From assembly GCA_946122785.1 (NCBI GenBank), contig CAMGYJ010000002.1:22046492-22110491 (forward strand): DNA of 64,000 nt, given 5' to 3'. Shown in pieces: positions 25,260-36,211 of the stretch (the stretch's first letter is position 1; the number at the start of each line of letters is the position of its first letter). The notes under the pieces were generated by a model. The model saw only the letters and a program-made list of their open reading frames with translations. It was not told the DNA's origin and did no database searches. The position numbers were made by a program, and so were the translations under genes. Source of the DNA: Linum tenue (taxonomy: Eukaryota; Streptophyta; Magnoliopsida; Malpighiales; Linaceae).

Positions 25260-25658
25260 ATGGGTAAATTCAAGAAGTTTCATCTTACTATTCGGTGGAA
25301 TGGAAGGGTGACAAACTCTGACATAGGCATTGATTATGAGGACGGCGAATCCATTATGCTGAAAATTGATTCCCGATTCAATTTTCAAGAACTCTGTGAT
25401 CTTTGTGCAGAAAGGGTTTGTACGAGCGGACAGACGAGACTTGGCAAAATTACTTACCGGTATCCAGACATGAGTGCTGGCGGGGTCGTGTTCCAAGAAG
25501 TTGTCATAAACGATGATGACGCGGTTACGATGATGTTACAGTTCCTAAGCGATAACCAAGTCCGGCTTGCAGAGGTGTATGTTGAGACCGAGGCGGTCGG
25601 TGAATCTCATTCTCACCAGTATTCTTATGATGATGGTTTTGCAGGAGGGTACGAATGA
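25260..25658 (+). CDS. PB1-like N-terminal domain ORF carried by MULE (truncated)
   Basis: The 132-residue protein starts MGKFKKFHLTIRWNG and contains ...LGKITYRYPDM and EVVINDDDAVTMML. It resembles the N-terminal PB1-like domain found in plant MuDR-type transposase proteins; this is recognition from wording, not a search. The frame is open upstream to 25191, but the conserved part starts at the ATG 25260. A TGA at 25656-25658 is followed in the same frame by a Gly/Tyr/Ser-rich tail to a TAG near 25809, so the original protein was probably longer. No DDE or SWIM region follows. Confidence 0.6.
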   Translation: MGKFKKFHLTIRWNGRVTNSDIGIDYEDGESIMLKIDSRFNFQELCDLCAERVCTSGQTRLGKITYRYPDMSAGGVVFQEVVINDDDAVTMMLQFLSDNQVRLAEVYVETEAVGESHSHQYSYDDGFAGGYE

Positions 25659-25918
25659 GGTGGTAGTTCGAGCAACTACCAAGGCGGTGGTTATACAGGA
25701 GGTTACGAGGAGGGTGGTGGTTCAATCAACTACGGTGGATCGAGTAGTGCAGGATGGGACAAATACTCACAACCTCCTCAACCAGCCGATGGTGTTGAAT
25801 GGCCTGCTTAGGGGCCAGAGTGGTCTGAAATCGAGAGTGGCCTGCTTTATTAGATTAAATAAAGCAAAATAAAACCTTAGAAAATAATAAAATAAAGCAA
25901 GAATACTCAAAAAATTAC

Positions 25919-26032
25919 CGGATAGTTATCCCAAATAGCACGGGAGCGATGAGCTTCTTGATCGGTTAAGAGACTCGCATCCCTTGGGCCATAATGGATA
26001 TACAATCGAGGATCGTATATCTCGGCACCCAT
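25919..26032 (-). pseudogene. Plant mobile domain (PMD) N-terminal exon fragment
   Basis: Minus-strand exon starting at ATG 26032 with the reading MGAEIYDPRLYIHYGPRD, then LLTDQEAHRSRAIW, wording typical of the start of PMD / 'PP7 long form' TE-associated proteins. It ends at a plausible donor (CCG|GTAATT) near 25918. Beyond the donor no further PMD exons are evident before the convergent PB1-like ORF, so only the first exon survives. Confidence 0.55.
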
Positions 26033-26271
26033 CTATAAAAAAGTAATGAAATCAGAAATTGTTTTGATAAAAAAACAAAAAATCAAATTGTTTCGATTCA
26101 AAAAAATTCATAAACCAAAAACCTACACGAAGAGCATACTTAGAACGAGACTAGAGCGGATAAATTGAGGGAGAAAGAAGTGAAATGTTTGTGGGGTGAG
26201 TTGAAAGTGAAAGGGGAAGGGGTATTTATAGTTGGGGGAAGGGGGGAGGCGCCTGCGCAGCATTCAATTGG

Positions 26272-26722
26272 AGCGCCTTCACCGCGTTAGTCAAACGCGG
26301 TGAACTCATCGCTGTATACAAACGCGGTGTATGTCGAGGGGACGTGGCGTGTTGTGAGGCGTCGGATCGTGGGAAGAAAACCATGATCCGCGCCTCACCG
26401 CATCCAACGGCCACGGTGAAAGCACATTGGCCCGGATCGCTGACGTAAACAAACACGGGGTATTCACCGTGTTTGTCTAACGCGGTGAATACCCCGCGTT
26501 TGTCCACGTCAGCTCCTTCACCGCGTTTAATAAAAACGGTGAAGGCTTCACCGTGTTAAACTAAAACGGTGATAGCTTCACCGTTTCTGTTTAAAACGGT
26601 GAAGCCTTCACCGTTTTAGACTAAGACGGTGAAGGCATCACCGTTTTAATTTAAAACGGTGAAATGTTCACCGTTTTTATTAAAAGCGGTGATAGTCTTC
26701 ACCGCCTTTGTCAAACACGGTG
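26272..26722. repeat. CACCG palindrome array, right arm of MULE
   Basis: Counterpart of the left-arm array: about ten or more units such as TTCACCGTTTTAGACTAAGA followed by CGGTGAAG, broken once by a non-repeat segment at about 26330-26450. It is subterminal on the other side of the element. Confidence 0.8.
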
Positions 26723-26824
26723 ATGCCCAAACATGTGTAGTTTTGGAAATTTTTTTATAACTTATGTATTTTGAGAATTTTTTTTAAGAACGTGTGTACA
26801 GTGGGATTTTTTCCCACTTTATTG

Positions 26825-27185
26825 TAGGTCATTCGTCCGACTTGCTCACACTTTCTCGCTTACTACATGCACATCCTATTATCAAAGATTCATCATCAAT
26901 CTTTCATCTCTCAAATCCATTTCGAGGGTGACATGGATTGATAACCGGCGGTCTCAAAGTTTAAGCGTTCTCAGCCAAAAGGAAAAAAAAATCCTTTTCC
27001 GAACTCCAAACCATCCCACAATCTTATAAGTTTTCTGAACTAACCGAATTGTTGATGACAGTCTTGTAATTTTTTGTTTTTGGTTTTGTGTTGATGACCA
27101 TGAGGGTTTGGGCTGATTACTATCAAATATCAATAACTTACTGGTGGGCTTTTTTCTGACATAATCGAGTAATCTGTAGGCCCAA
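26825..27185. repeat. Spacer unit, copy B (right part) and VHA-e upstream DNA
   Basis: The stretch 26825-27060 matches 22885-22926 plus 23377-23558 (CGACTTGCTCACACTTTCTC, CATCTCTCAAATCCATTTC, TTTTCTGAACTA.CCGAATTG). It lacks the MITE and hAT-like insertions present in copy A. The remaining bases to about 27190 are the likely VHA-e promoter region; no motif was assigned. Confidence 0.65.
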
Positions 27186-27189
27186 GCTT

Positions 27190-27498
27190 CTTATCATCCG
27201 AAATCAAAGTCGAACCATCGTTGGAAGGAAGAAGAGCAAACTTGGATCTTGTTCTTGCCACAGGAGGAGAACCAAACGTTAACGAACAGATCAAGCAGCA
27301 GCAGCTTGGCCAATTTCAGGTACAGCTTTCTCGCTTTTGTTCCTATTTGCCCCCTGCATCTTTCCTCGGCAAACCAAACGGGATTGGCTTTCTCAGCCAA
27401 ATTTTCCGTTGCGATCGCGAAAGTTGTCTGCTTTGAGCTAACTCAACTCATCGTGGTTCGTTTTCAGAAATCGCGATCGAATTCACAGCCAAATCGAG
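27190..27498 (+). other. VHA-e 5' leader with intron
   Basis: A GAAGGAAGAAG-rich leader ends at a good donor (TTTCAG|GTACAG, intron from 27320) with an acceptor TTTTCAG at 27467, 31 bases before the VHA-e ATG. Inferred from splice sites only. Confidence 0.5.
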
Positions 27499-29524
27499 AT
27501 GGGTTTTCTGGTAACTACGCTGATTTTTGTAGTGGTGGGTATAATCGCATCGCTGTGCACCAGAATCTGCTGTAACAGAGGCCCCTCCACCAATTTGTAT
27601 GCTTCCTCCCTAACCTTGGCTCCACTTCTCATCTCCCAGTATTTGCTGCATTACTTTCTCTCTTCCTGAGAAATTGTGTGCCTGACTGGGGAAACGTGAT
27701 TTTGTCCTATTTTGTTCGATAGAGGAAATTGATGGGAATTCTTTGGGTTACTATTGTGGATCCTGCGCTGTAGTTTTCTTGATTGATCAAGTATTGTGGT
27801 TGTGTTGGGATATTGGTAAGGCGCCATTGGAATTTAGATCCATTGGGGAAATGTTTACTGAACAGTGTCATGACTCATGTAATTCTTCTAGGTGCGCCAA
27901 GTCTTTTTAAGTCTGGATCAATAAGCTTTTGTTTTCTTCTAGTTGGATGCCCTTATTGTGTTCCTAGGGACTAGCAAGCGACTGCCTCGTGTAATCCAGT
28001 GTGACACATTATTCTGCTATTAGCAGTGAAACGTGGCCGGTGTTTGCCAGTTTTGCTTCCTTCAGGAGCTTTTGCACATGTCCTGCTAATTTATCGGTCA
28101 GGTTAAGTTGTGCTACCATGAAAGGTGTTGCAGTCTTGTAATACGAGTGGTTTTACATGTTTAGTCAGTTTCCACTTTTGCAGTTCTTTTAGGTTGTATG
28201 CTTGTTTGATAGCTGATTATCAAATAGATGGTATTATTGCCTGAGTTATAGCAATGCAGAGTCCTAGGCGGGTGTTTCTCTTGGCATGAATGCTTATTCC
28301 CTGGTTTATGATAGGCCCTTGTTTATTTTTTCATGTTAGATATATGTTTGTGTCTTGACCTTTCTCTATTCTTTTAGCAATCTCTTAGGAATTTTGTTAC
28401 ATTGTTTTCATATTTTATCTGGTAAATTGAGTGACTACTCGAATGATCATATGATATAGTGGATTCTCTTGATCGTTTCTTTGGTCAACATATTGTTATT
28501 ATTCTTCAATATGGCTAACCTTGGTCTTCTGATCCAGATTGCATTTGACATTGGTAATAACAGCAACAGTTAGCTGCTGGATGATGTAAGTTCTAATTCT
28601 ACTTTGTTCCTTCATTTTATTTGATTTCAATTGTATTTCTTTGTCTGTGAACAATGATTCGTCCATGTGTCCATCTTTAAGAATTAGATACACAGTAGAG
28701 TTTATTCTAGAACCCTATTGCCGAATCACTATCCAGACTGTTATTTGTGTTGTGTTGCTTGGGCCATACACTTTTAATCGATACAAGCCTGAGCAAACAT
28801 GTGGGAATTACAATTGGTTTGTTATCTCCTCTCCTCAAATGAGGAGAAACCCTGAACGGGTTCTTGCAATCATGTGACCTTCTACCAATGTTTAGATCCT
28901 ATACAACTCCATGAAACACTGTTGGAAAAGATGGGGAAAAATCACTTGAAGCTGTCGTCTTAGAGAGCTGGATACAAGTTTGTGTTGAAACCTGTACCCT
29001 GTTCCCACTGATAAATTGTTAGCTGAAAACCAAAATTCAGCAGCTATGTTGTTCTTGTTGTCTGCTGCTCTTTCCAAATGGAAAAATGGTTTTTCAGTCC
29101 ATAAAGTTACTTGTTCATCAATATCTTGGTTAGGGCAAATCGACTTTGTGAGTAGTAAGATCTAGCTGCTCTGTGGCACACAAATTTTAATGGCCGCCAC
29201 ATGAGCTTCTCAATAATTGTAATCAAGGAACTCGTAGGAAACTGTCTTTGATATAAAAGGCAGTTGTATTTGATTACTTAGCAGTATTGGGAATGCCAGT
29301 GAACAACTTTGTGCTAAATTGGTTGGGGGTCATGATTTTATTATGCTTAATGACATTTTTTAGTTTTCTTCCTAAAATTTGCTTATCCTGTTATTATTTT
29401 TACGGCTCAACTCATGCGTAATCAATCTCGCTGTACTGATATCTCTGTTGTGAGCAGGTGGGCTATTGTATATCTTGCACAGATGAAACCGCTCATCGTC
29501 CCAATCCTAAGCGAAGGGGAGTAG
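27499..29524 (+). CDS. VHA-e: V-type proton ATPase subunit e
   Basis: Small membrane subunit of the Vo sector of the vacuolar/endomembrane proton pump. Coding exons are 27499-27596, 28538-28585 and 29458-29524, all GT-AG, giving 70 residues, the usual plant length. The first exon encodes [19 protein letters not shown] with the CTRICC loop. The second encodes [16 protein letters not shown]. The third encodes [17 protein letters not shown] and ends SEGE. Two hydrophobic segments (about residues 3-20 and 33-55) fit the two-helix topology of the family. Because each exon is under 100 bp, no long single-frame ORF marks this gene. The introns (941 and 872 bp) show no inserted element. Confidence 0.95.
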
Positions 29525-30385
29525 AAACACTCAAACAGATGAAGAAGCCAGCCAGCCGAGGATGTTACTGGATTATTATGTGCAGTCTGTGGCCTGAGCG
29601 ATATCTGAGTTTAGGGTGGGATTTGAAGGATTGGTTGCTGTCTCCATATTTTGAGATCTGTGTGTGTAATTTTATCACTATGTAACTTGGAATTGGTTCT
29701 GTCTTCTCATTCAAATTCTTAAAAAGGGAAATGTAGCACGTAAAACAAAACGATTCTATCAGACAAATATGAGCCTAGAGATGTATTTTTGGGTTAAATA
29801 ATTATAACTTCCCAGAAAGAGTGCCACTTCCATTTATGCCTGAACCCTTATATTGCTACTACTATTATTATGTTTCTTGCTAGATCAATTCTATCAATTC
29901 TTTTACACGTAAATGTGGTGTTCGTTGATTACCCGTGACTCGATGGGCCATGGATTGATCTCTTCAATCCTTGTTTGAACAAAACGCTCCTAACCTGCAA
30001 ACAAGACCGTTCAGGTCTTTGATTTTGCGGTTCTCGGTTCCACGATATCCGGTGATTTTTTTTTTTTTTGGTTTCGCTTTAGGGTAAACCGCCACACCAA
30101 ACCGAACATCCAGCCCTAGTTCTGCAGCACTTCCACGATGCCGTATTAAGCAATATGTAAAGGAGGCACAGTAAGAGGTGGGTTCCACCCAATCTTTCGC
30201 AGAGATAATATCGGATGGTTTTCAACCAGAAAGTGATGGGAAAATGGAAGAAATGAAGAAATTGTTTGGCAAAATCCAACTGACTTTGTTGGAGCTGAAC
30301 TGTGTCTTCTAAAACCCTAAAAACCTTCTTTTTCTCCCTCGCGTCTCCCTCACTCAACGCGACAAGTGCCCATAACCAGTGAGAA
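29525..30385 (+). other. VHA-e 3' region / FtsZ1 upstream region
   Basis: After the VHA-e stop there is about 860 bp with no convincing gene. Minus-strand short ORFs (29964-30357) show no family. A T-run at 30057-30070 is the only simple repeat. The last 100 bp (TTCTCCCTCGCG...) are probably the FtsZ1 leader. Confidence 0.5.
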
Positions 30386-32746
30386 ATGGCGACACTTCAG
30401 TTTCAGCCACAGCTTCAGCTGGCGAAACCCAACTCCTCTTCTTCATCCTTCTCTGCCGTGTGCCTGCCTCCGCAGAGGCTATGCTCTGCGCATAGAAGTA
30501 AGCGGAGGGGAAGTACCACGTACAGGTCAAGGAGTTCGGGATATGGGAATGTGAGCTGCTCCTTTTCTCAAATGGAGAATGCCAAGATTAAGGTAGTGGG
30601 CGTCGGCGGTGGCGGCAACAATGCCATTAATCGCATGATTGGCAGCGGCTTGCAGGTAATTCGCTTCTCAATTTTGGTCCCAGTTCACCTCTTTTCCTTT
30701 ACGTTGAATCAGATTAAACGCCGACTCTTAGATTTGCTATCTTTTGGCCCTTGGAGTTCGTTGGGTTGATGGGTAATTTTCTGTGGGAATTCGGACGCTT
30801 CATCTGCTGTATCGTTTACAATTATGCATTGCTCCGCAAGCTCTTTTCTGTTAACTTACACTTGGAAAGTTTCTTCTTTTCCAATGAATGTAGTTTTGAG
30901 ATGTAACGACGATAATGGAGCAAGCAGATTGTGACCAACTGATCATATACTTGTTCATCCATCAAGTTTGCATTGTGGCAGCTTCTTGTTTGGTTGGAAG
31001 GGATTCATAGCTGATGAAGCTTTTGTTTTGATTTTTGAATTCAGGGGGTCGATTTCTATGCGATAAACACAGATTCTCAAGCACTGTTGCAATCTGCGGC
31101 CGAGAACCCAATCCAAATTGGAGAGCTTTTGACTCGTGGATTAGGTTTGGCACTTGCTATTATGTATATATGTGGATATCTGAGTCGTCTTCCTTGTTTT
31201 AAAAGTGATTGTTTTGTGTATGCTTCTTTGAGTTGATTCTGGAGGTGCTTGCAGGTACTGGTGGGAATCCCCTCTTGGGAGAGCAGGCTGCAGAGGAATC
31301 GAAAGAAGCTATAGCCGATGCTTTGAAAGGGTCTGATCTTGTGTTCATAACTGCTGGTATGGGTGGTGGCACAGGATCTGGTGCTGCTCCTGTTGTGGCT
31401 CAGATATCAAAGGAGGCAGGCTATCTCACTGTTGGTGTAGTCACATACCCTTTTAGTTTTGAAGGCCGGAAAAGATCTTTGCAGGCAAGTTCTATTTATT
31501 TTTCCTGCGTTTATCATCTTGATGAAGTCTTCAACATGATTGTTGAGTGATGGAGGTATTCCTCCTGTTTTAATGCAATCATAGTGGCAATGTTGAATTT
31601 GCACTTGCAGGCAGTGGAAGCTCTAGAAAAATTACAGAAGAATGTTGATACGCTGATAGTGATACCAAATGACCGCTTACTTGACATAGCTGATGAGCAG
31701 ACTGCACTTCAGGATGCTTTCCTTCTTGCTGATGATGTCTTACGCCAAGGCGTTCAAGGAATCTCTGATATTATCACTGTGAGTTTTTCCCCCCATCTTA
31801 AGGCTTTCTTCAGTTATCAGCAAAGAGATAATAAGGAATTAAACACGTTTCATTCCTTGTGTGAATTTCTAGTTATATTAAATTATTGGGTTGTAAACTG
31901 GAAACAGCAGTGAACAAAGGGCTGTTGCCACCTGATCTAACATCTCATGCTGTACATTTCTTGATTATAATCACAATGCCGAGTTATTGAACATTAAACT
32001 GAGGATATGTTCCCTCGCTAGTCCCTGTATGGATATTAACTTTTTAAACTACGCTTCTGCACAGTACCATGGTCTATCTAGAGCCAAGAGTTTATACTGA
32101 TATATTTTAGCGAAGGAACCCAAAAATAGCAAGTTAAGTTTTTCTAATTCTTTCTGTTCTTGCAGATACCTGGGCTGGTGAATGTTGACTTTGCTGATGT
32201 AAAGGCAGTGATGAAAGATTCTGGAACTGCAATGCTTGGAGTTGGGGCTTCCTCTGGGAAAAACCGAGCAGAAGAAGCAGCTGAGCAGGCAACTCTGGCT
32301 CCTCTGTTGGGATCGTCCATCCAATCGGCTACTGGAGTTGTTTACAATATAACTGGTGGAAAGGACATAACGCTGCAAGAAGTGAACAGAGTATCGCAGG
32401 TATGTGCCCCCTCTTGCTGCTGCTTTCCCTTCCAACTTTAGTGGTTTTGCTCATATCTCAACTCCGAATTTCCCAGGTGGTGACAAGTTTGGCCGATCCA
32501 TCTGCAAATATAATATTCGGTGCAGTGGTTGACGAACGCTTTAATGGAGAGATTCATGTGACCATCATTGCAACTGGATTCTCACAGTCGTTTCAGAAGA
32601 CGCTTCTAACAGATCCCAAGGCGGCCAAACTGCTTGACAAGATGGCAGCAGGGAACCAAGAAACTAGCAAAGAAAACCCTCTTCCTCTCAAAGCTACTGC
32701 TGCTGCAACTTCGGCCACGGCTTCTCCAAGAAAGCTCTTCTTTTGA
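30386..32746 (+). CDS. FTSZ1: Plastid division protein FtsZ1
   Basis: Tubulin-like GTPase that forms the stromal Z-ring at the chloroplast division site. Exons 30386-30655, 31045-31144, 31255-31484, 31611-31778, 32166-32399 and 32477-32746 keep frame and give 423 aa. The Ser/Arg-rich first 55-60 residues look like a plastid transit peptide. The FtsZ core starts at [15 protein letters not shown], with the tubulin signature [20 protein letters not shown], and NVDFADV in the T7 loop. The C-terminus (SPRKLFF) lacks the conserved C-terminal peptide of FtsZ2, and the sequence reads as FtsZ1. The third intron has a GC donor (TTGCAG|GCAAGT at 31485) instead of GT. It is convergent with the SYP5 gene downstream. 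Confidence 0.97.
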
Positions 32747-33628
32747 TCCTTTGATTTTTCTCAATTTCCTTCCTCTCCTCTCTTTCGGTTCATTATTGAG
32801 ATGGAGTGGTTTCCTGCTCCAATGCAGCTGTGTATTGATTGTGAAGCTCCTCAAGTTGTAAAATTTAATTCTCTATTCCATGCTTGTTTTTAGTTACTTA
32901 ATTTAAGCTCTGGCAAATAATAGTAAGCTCCAGTATCGACATGATAATGGTTTAAAAAGGGGTTGAGGTTCGTTTACGTTCGGATCTCGAATTGTGGATG
33001 AACTCAAGAAGTCAAGGACGGTATCCAAGAATCGGTACACATTTCTACGAACAATTTATTGTGCTATGAAACTAACCTTTTTTTGTGAGGTCATACACAG
33101 ACAAATCATGTTAATCCTAACGACTTTGTCTACCACTATCTAGACTCAATCGCAGTGGAAGACATTTGAGAGGAGACGACCATTGTTGTTTCGTAAAAGC
33201 GCAATTGGAAGACATATTCTTGACAGTCAGAACATCAGTGATCAATTACTCAATGTCGACAATCGGCAGTGCAAAAGGTGAATGAAGGGCAGTGCACAAC
33301 CATACATCACATTAAAATGTGTAATTTTCGGCTTTGGTTGATCAAACAGACGAATGACACGCAGGCCAAATCACTTGGGGGATTATTTACAGAGTTGGTT
33401 CCCGACATTTTTCGTATTACAACTTCTGCCACCTCAACATCGCACCACCATATGGAGCGAAAGCAGAAAATCTCCAAACACAATGGTTCTCAAAACAAGC
33501 GACAGGGAAAAGGTAAAGCAAAAGAGGAGGGAAGAGCGACTTGTTGCAGAATGAGCAGAGCAGCAGGCAGGCAGGCAGAATTAAGGCAGATAAACTGAAA
33601 TGAGGGGCTTCAGGTACGACCCTCAGGA
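32747..33628. other. Convergent 3' regions of FtsZ1 and SYP5
   Basis: About 880 bp between two convergent stops. T-rich DNA after the FtsZ1 stop is likely 3' UTR. The ORFs seen at 33269-33713 do not resemble known proteins. No element boundaries were found. Confidence 0.5.
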
Positions 33629-35598
33629 TCATAAGTACTTGATCAGCATATATATGACCACAACCAGAGCTACGATCCCAATTACAGCCATAAGCATGCA
33701 CAGGCAGGTGCAACCACCCTTGGTTCGCTTGTTCAATACTCCCAATTGCTTCTGCACTCGCTGTATTTTCAAGAAAATGGAGAATATAAAACAGAATTCT
33801 TTCAACAATTCTCGGGTAGCTATCCTAGAAACACTTCCGGGTTATGCGAAACAGTCGGATAAATTGCAGCTGCTGCTGGTATGTCTGAATTAGCTACTCT
33901 AGGGCAGCGAATCTTTCTTTTCTTTGGGGCAGCGAATCTTTCTTTTCTTTTTACCAGAAGGGCAGCGAATCTAGAGTCTTAAGAGTTCTACCACAAATAG
34001 AAAATTTTAGAAGCAGAAGAAGCCTTTAAAAAGATTCAACAAGATCGAAAAGCAATGACAAAAAGGCACTAATGGGATCAGTGAGACTAAAAAGATAGCA
34101 GGGCTTCATGCACATATTCATCTTTACGTACAAAATGAAACAGCATTTTCAAGGGTCAGTTATTTCTGGCACAAACCATATATAAACTAAGCTATAACCA
34201 TGCCACATAACTCCAGATGTAAACATGGGGTATGGGTGGTCAGTCGGTAATAAGTCACAGAAAAGTTCCTAATGAAAGACAACCAAAGACATGAGCTTGC
34301 TTACCCGTAAGCGGGAGTCTGTCACATCCACATGCTCATCCAAGTCATCCTGCAAGTCACAGGAAAATTTATGATTCTTCCAGACTAACACGCAGGTTCT
34401 CCTTCATTTTGGTTGTAAGCCTAGGGCATAATAATTTGAAAATACAAATAGTGAGTGCAAGAAATAAGAGGGGCATACAATAAGTCTGGTGTGAAGATCC
34501 AGTTCCTCATTGACTGCCAAGGCGATATGTTTTGTACTGATTACTGTCTCCTCCAACTTCTCAAGGCCCTCATCTTGCTCTGTTTCAAGGATACATTTCC
34601 GGTTAGAATTCTAAAATCAGCAAGTACTATAAGCAAGGAAATTTGAAGTGACACCCTAAACGAAACTGATGATAATTAATAACAACATTACCTCTCATAA
34701 CTTGCCGCTGAAAAGTTACAAGGCCATGGTTGTCCAAACCAGTTGTTCGACTCATGATATCAGATTGCTTAATTTCAGTGCCTAACAAACTATCCCTGTT
34801 GGCAAAGCTTGTCATGTTCAACGAGGAAGCCATCTGGTTGGCTTTCGTCCTAAGGTTCCCAATCATGTCCCTGCGACGGTTCATCTCTTTCTCTGATCTG
34901 CGCACCACAATCCAGAAAGCCGAGACAAAGTTAGAAACTTTTATTTTGTTGCACCAATACAACAATGAACAACAACATTGGCAACAATCAAACACTAGTT
35001 CGCCAACATTGCACGACCAATTTATGATCTCAATGAACTGCCGCATGCACAAGTTGCTGCCTAACCTTAGGGCGCGCCTCCTACGCTTACCACTCACCCA
35101 CGCTCAGCATGCCCCCTTCTGGTAATACGGCTTTAGGCGAAGCAGCTAAGCGTCTTCGAAACGCTATATTCTTGCGATAGCGAAGGAACGAAGTAATGAG
35201 CCCGAAGGTTTAGAATATGTTCAACCGTAGGGTGAAGGGCGAAGGAACGAAGTTGGTGCATTTGAATTAGAACAAGAACAAGAAGGAGAGCGCTACACGG
35301 ACAAGCAACTACAAGAAACAGAATCTGCCCAGCATATAAGGTATTATCAAAGCTTAAAGATGGATGGAAGTGAATGGCGAGCGGCTTACACTTGCTGCTT
35401 TCCGGGAAGCTTTGTCAAAAGAGACTGTAAGCTATCAAGTCGGGTACCCAATATGGTGATCTTCCTGCGAGCAGCAGAAGCATGACGTTGACTTTCAGGT
35501 CCAGATGAAGGCAGAGAAGATATCATCCCAGTGATATCATCCGCAAGCTTTGCCGCTTCATTATACTCCTTCATCCACGCGTCTGAAGAAGATGCCAT
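33629..35598 (-). CDS. SYP5: Syntaxin of plants 5 (SYP51/SYP52-like Qc-SNARE)
   Basis: Qc-SNARE that takes part in fusion at the trans-Golgi, prevacuolar compartment and vacuole. Exons in coding order: 35598-35390, 34897-34692, 34579-34479, 34349-34305, 33760-33629, all with GT-AG junctions, giving 230 aa (family about 232). The protein starts MASSSDAWMKEYNEAAKLAD. It has the Habc-like N-terminal region with HASAARRKITILGTRLDSL, a linker (ANQMASSLNMTSFANRD), and the SNARE motif running from QVMREQDEGLEKLEE through DVTDSRLRRVQKQLGVLN. A C-terminal membrane anchor (AVIGIVALVVVIYMLIKYL) ends it. A Cys-rich GGCTCLC precedes the anchor. The ATG at 35598 is preferred because the family starts with this sequence. 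Confidence 0.96.
34990..35345. other. Foreign-looking GC-rich segment in SYP5 intron 1
   Basis: Within the first intron, bases from about 35060 to 35330 differ from the AT-rich surroundings (GGGCGCGCCTCCTACG, GCGATAGCGAAGGAACGAAG, and a second GCGAAGGAACGAAG at about 35240). The wording recalls plant mitochondrial spacer DNA, so a NUMT is possible. That is an impression from memory without a match. No ORF in it is convincing. Confidence 0.35.
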
Positions 35599-36211
35599 CT
35601 TCTCTGCCTTCAAAACCCAAGTTCATTGAAACTAATAATCAATCATCGATCCAATTTGAAGAGGAAACTAATGAAGCATGACAATGTCAATGAAAGCTGG
35701 AAATAGAAAAAAAGCGGTTGAATTTAGAGCTAATTCGCAGAAATTCCAAACCCCAATTCCACAAAAATGAAGACCGGATTCTGGACCCCGATGATCAAGA
35801 ACAAGGAACCCACAATTCCAACAGGAGAAAAAAAAAGCCCTAAAAATTCGATCAACCCCCAAAATTGAACGCCGTAGGGGGGTTGGATTTCGAACGCGAG
35901 GGAGAATTGGAAGATAAGAGGGATCAGGATGATCACCTTAGAGCTTCTATATCACCGTTGGGCTTCCGATCGGTGGAATTGTCACGGCTTCGACGGCGGA
36001 GGACGAGAGAAGAGGAAATGAAGTGGGAACTACTAATTGACTTATGTAATTATTACAAGAATTGGATAAAAGGGGGCTGTCCGTCCGGCGGAATTATCAG
36101 CGCCAAGCAGAGCAGCAGTCCGGCTCGGCACCTGTCGTCGTTTACCTCTCGCGACTCGCCCTCTCTCTTCGTTAAATTGGAATAGGGAACGGACGGACCG
36201 AAGGAAACTAG
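35599..36211 (-). other. SYP5 5' region
   Basis: Probable leader and promoter of SYP5. Open frames on both strands (35668-36185) show no recognisable protein. No TATA box was assigned. Confidence 0.4.

Larger units (their letters stand above)
24473..26814. mobile_element. Mutator-like element (MULE), 2342 bp
   Basis: Long terminal inverted repeats of about 90 bp start GGAAAAAATCCCACTGTAC and are nearly identical at both ends (24473-24560 and about 26728-26814). The flanking direct repeat is CACTTTATTG (24463-24472, 26815-26824), 10 bp, or 9 bp if the shared boundary base is assigned to the element. The related empty site is near 22870-22890. It carries a PB1-like ORF on +, a plant-mobile-domain exon on - and palindromic CACCG arrays, but no recognisable transposase catalytic core, so it is probably non-autonomous. 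Confidence 0.88.

Noticed and set aside
24558..26722. CRISPR-like appearance of the CACCG arrays
   Set aside because: Units are palindromic, variable and lie inside a plant MULE; no spacers of constant length and no cas genes.
30079..30357. Minus-strand ORFs upstream of FtsZ1
   Set aside because: No family resemblance; the region overlaps the FtsZ1 leader and promoter.
35865..36185. 106-codon plus-strand ORF upstream of SYP5
   Set aside because: Overlaps the likely SYP5 leader on the opposite strand, no recognised protein wording and no splice support.
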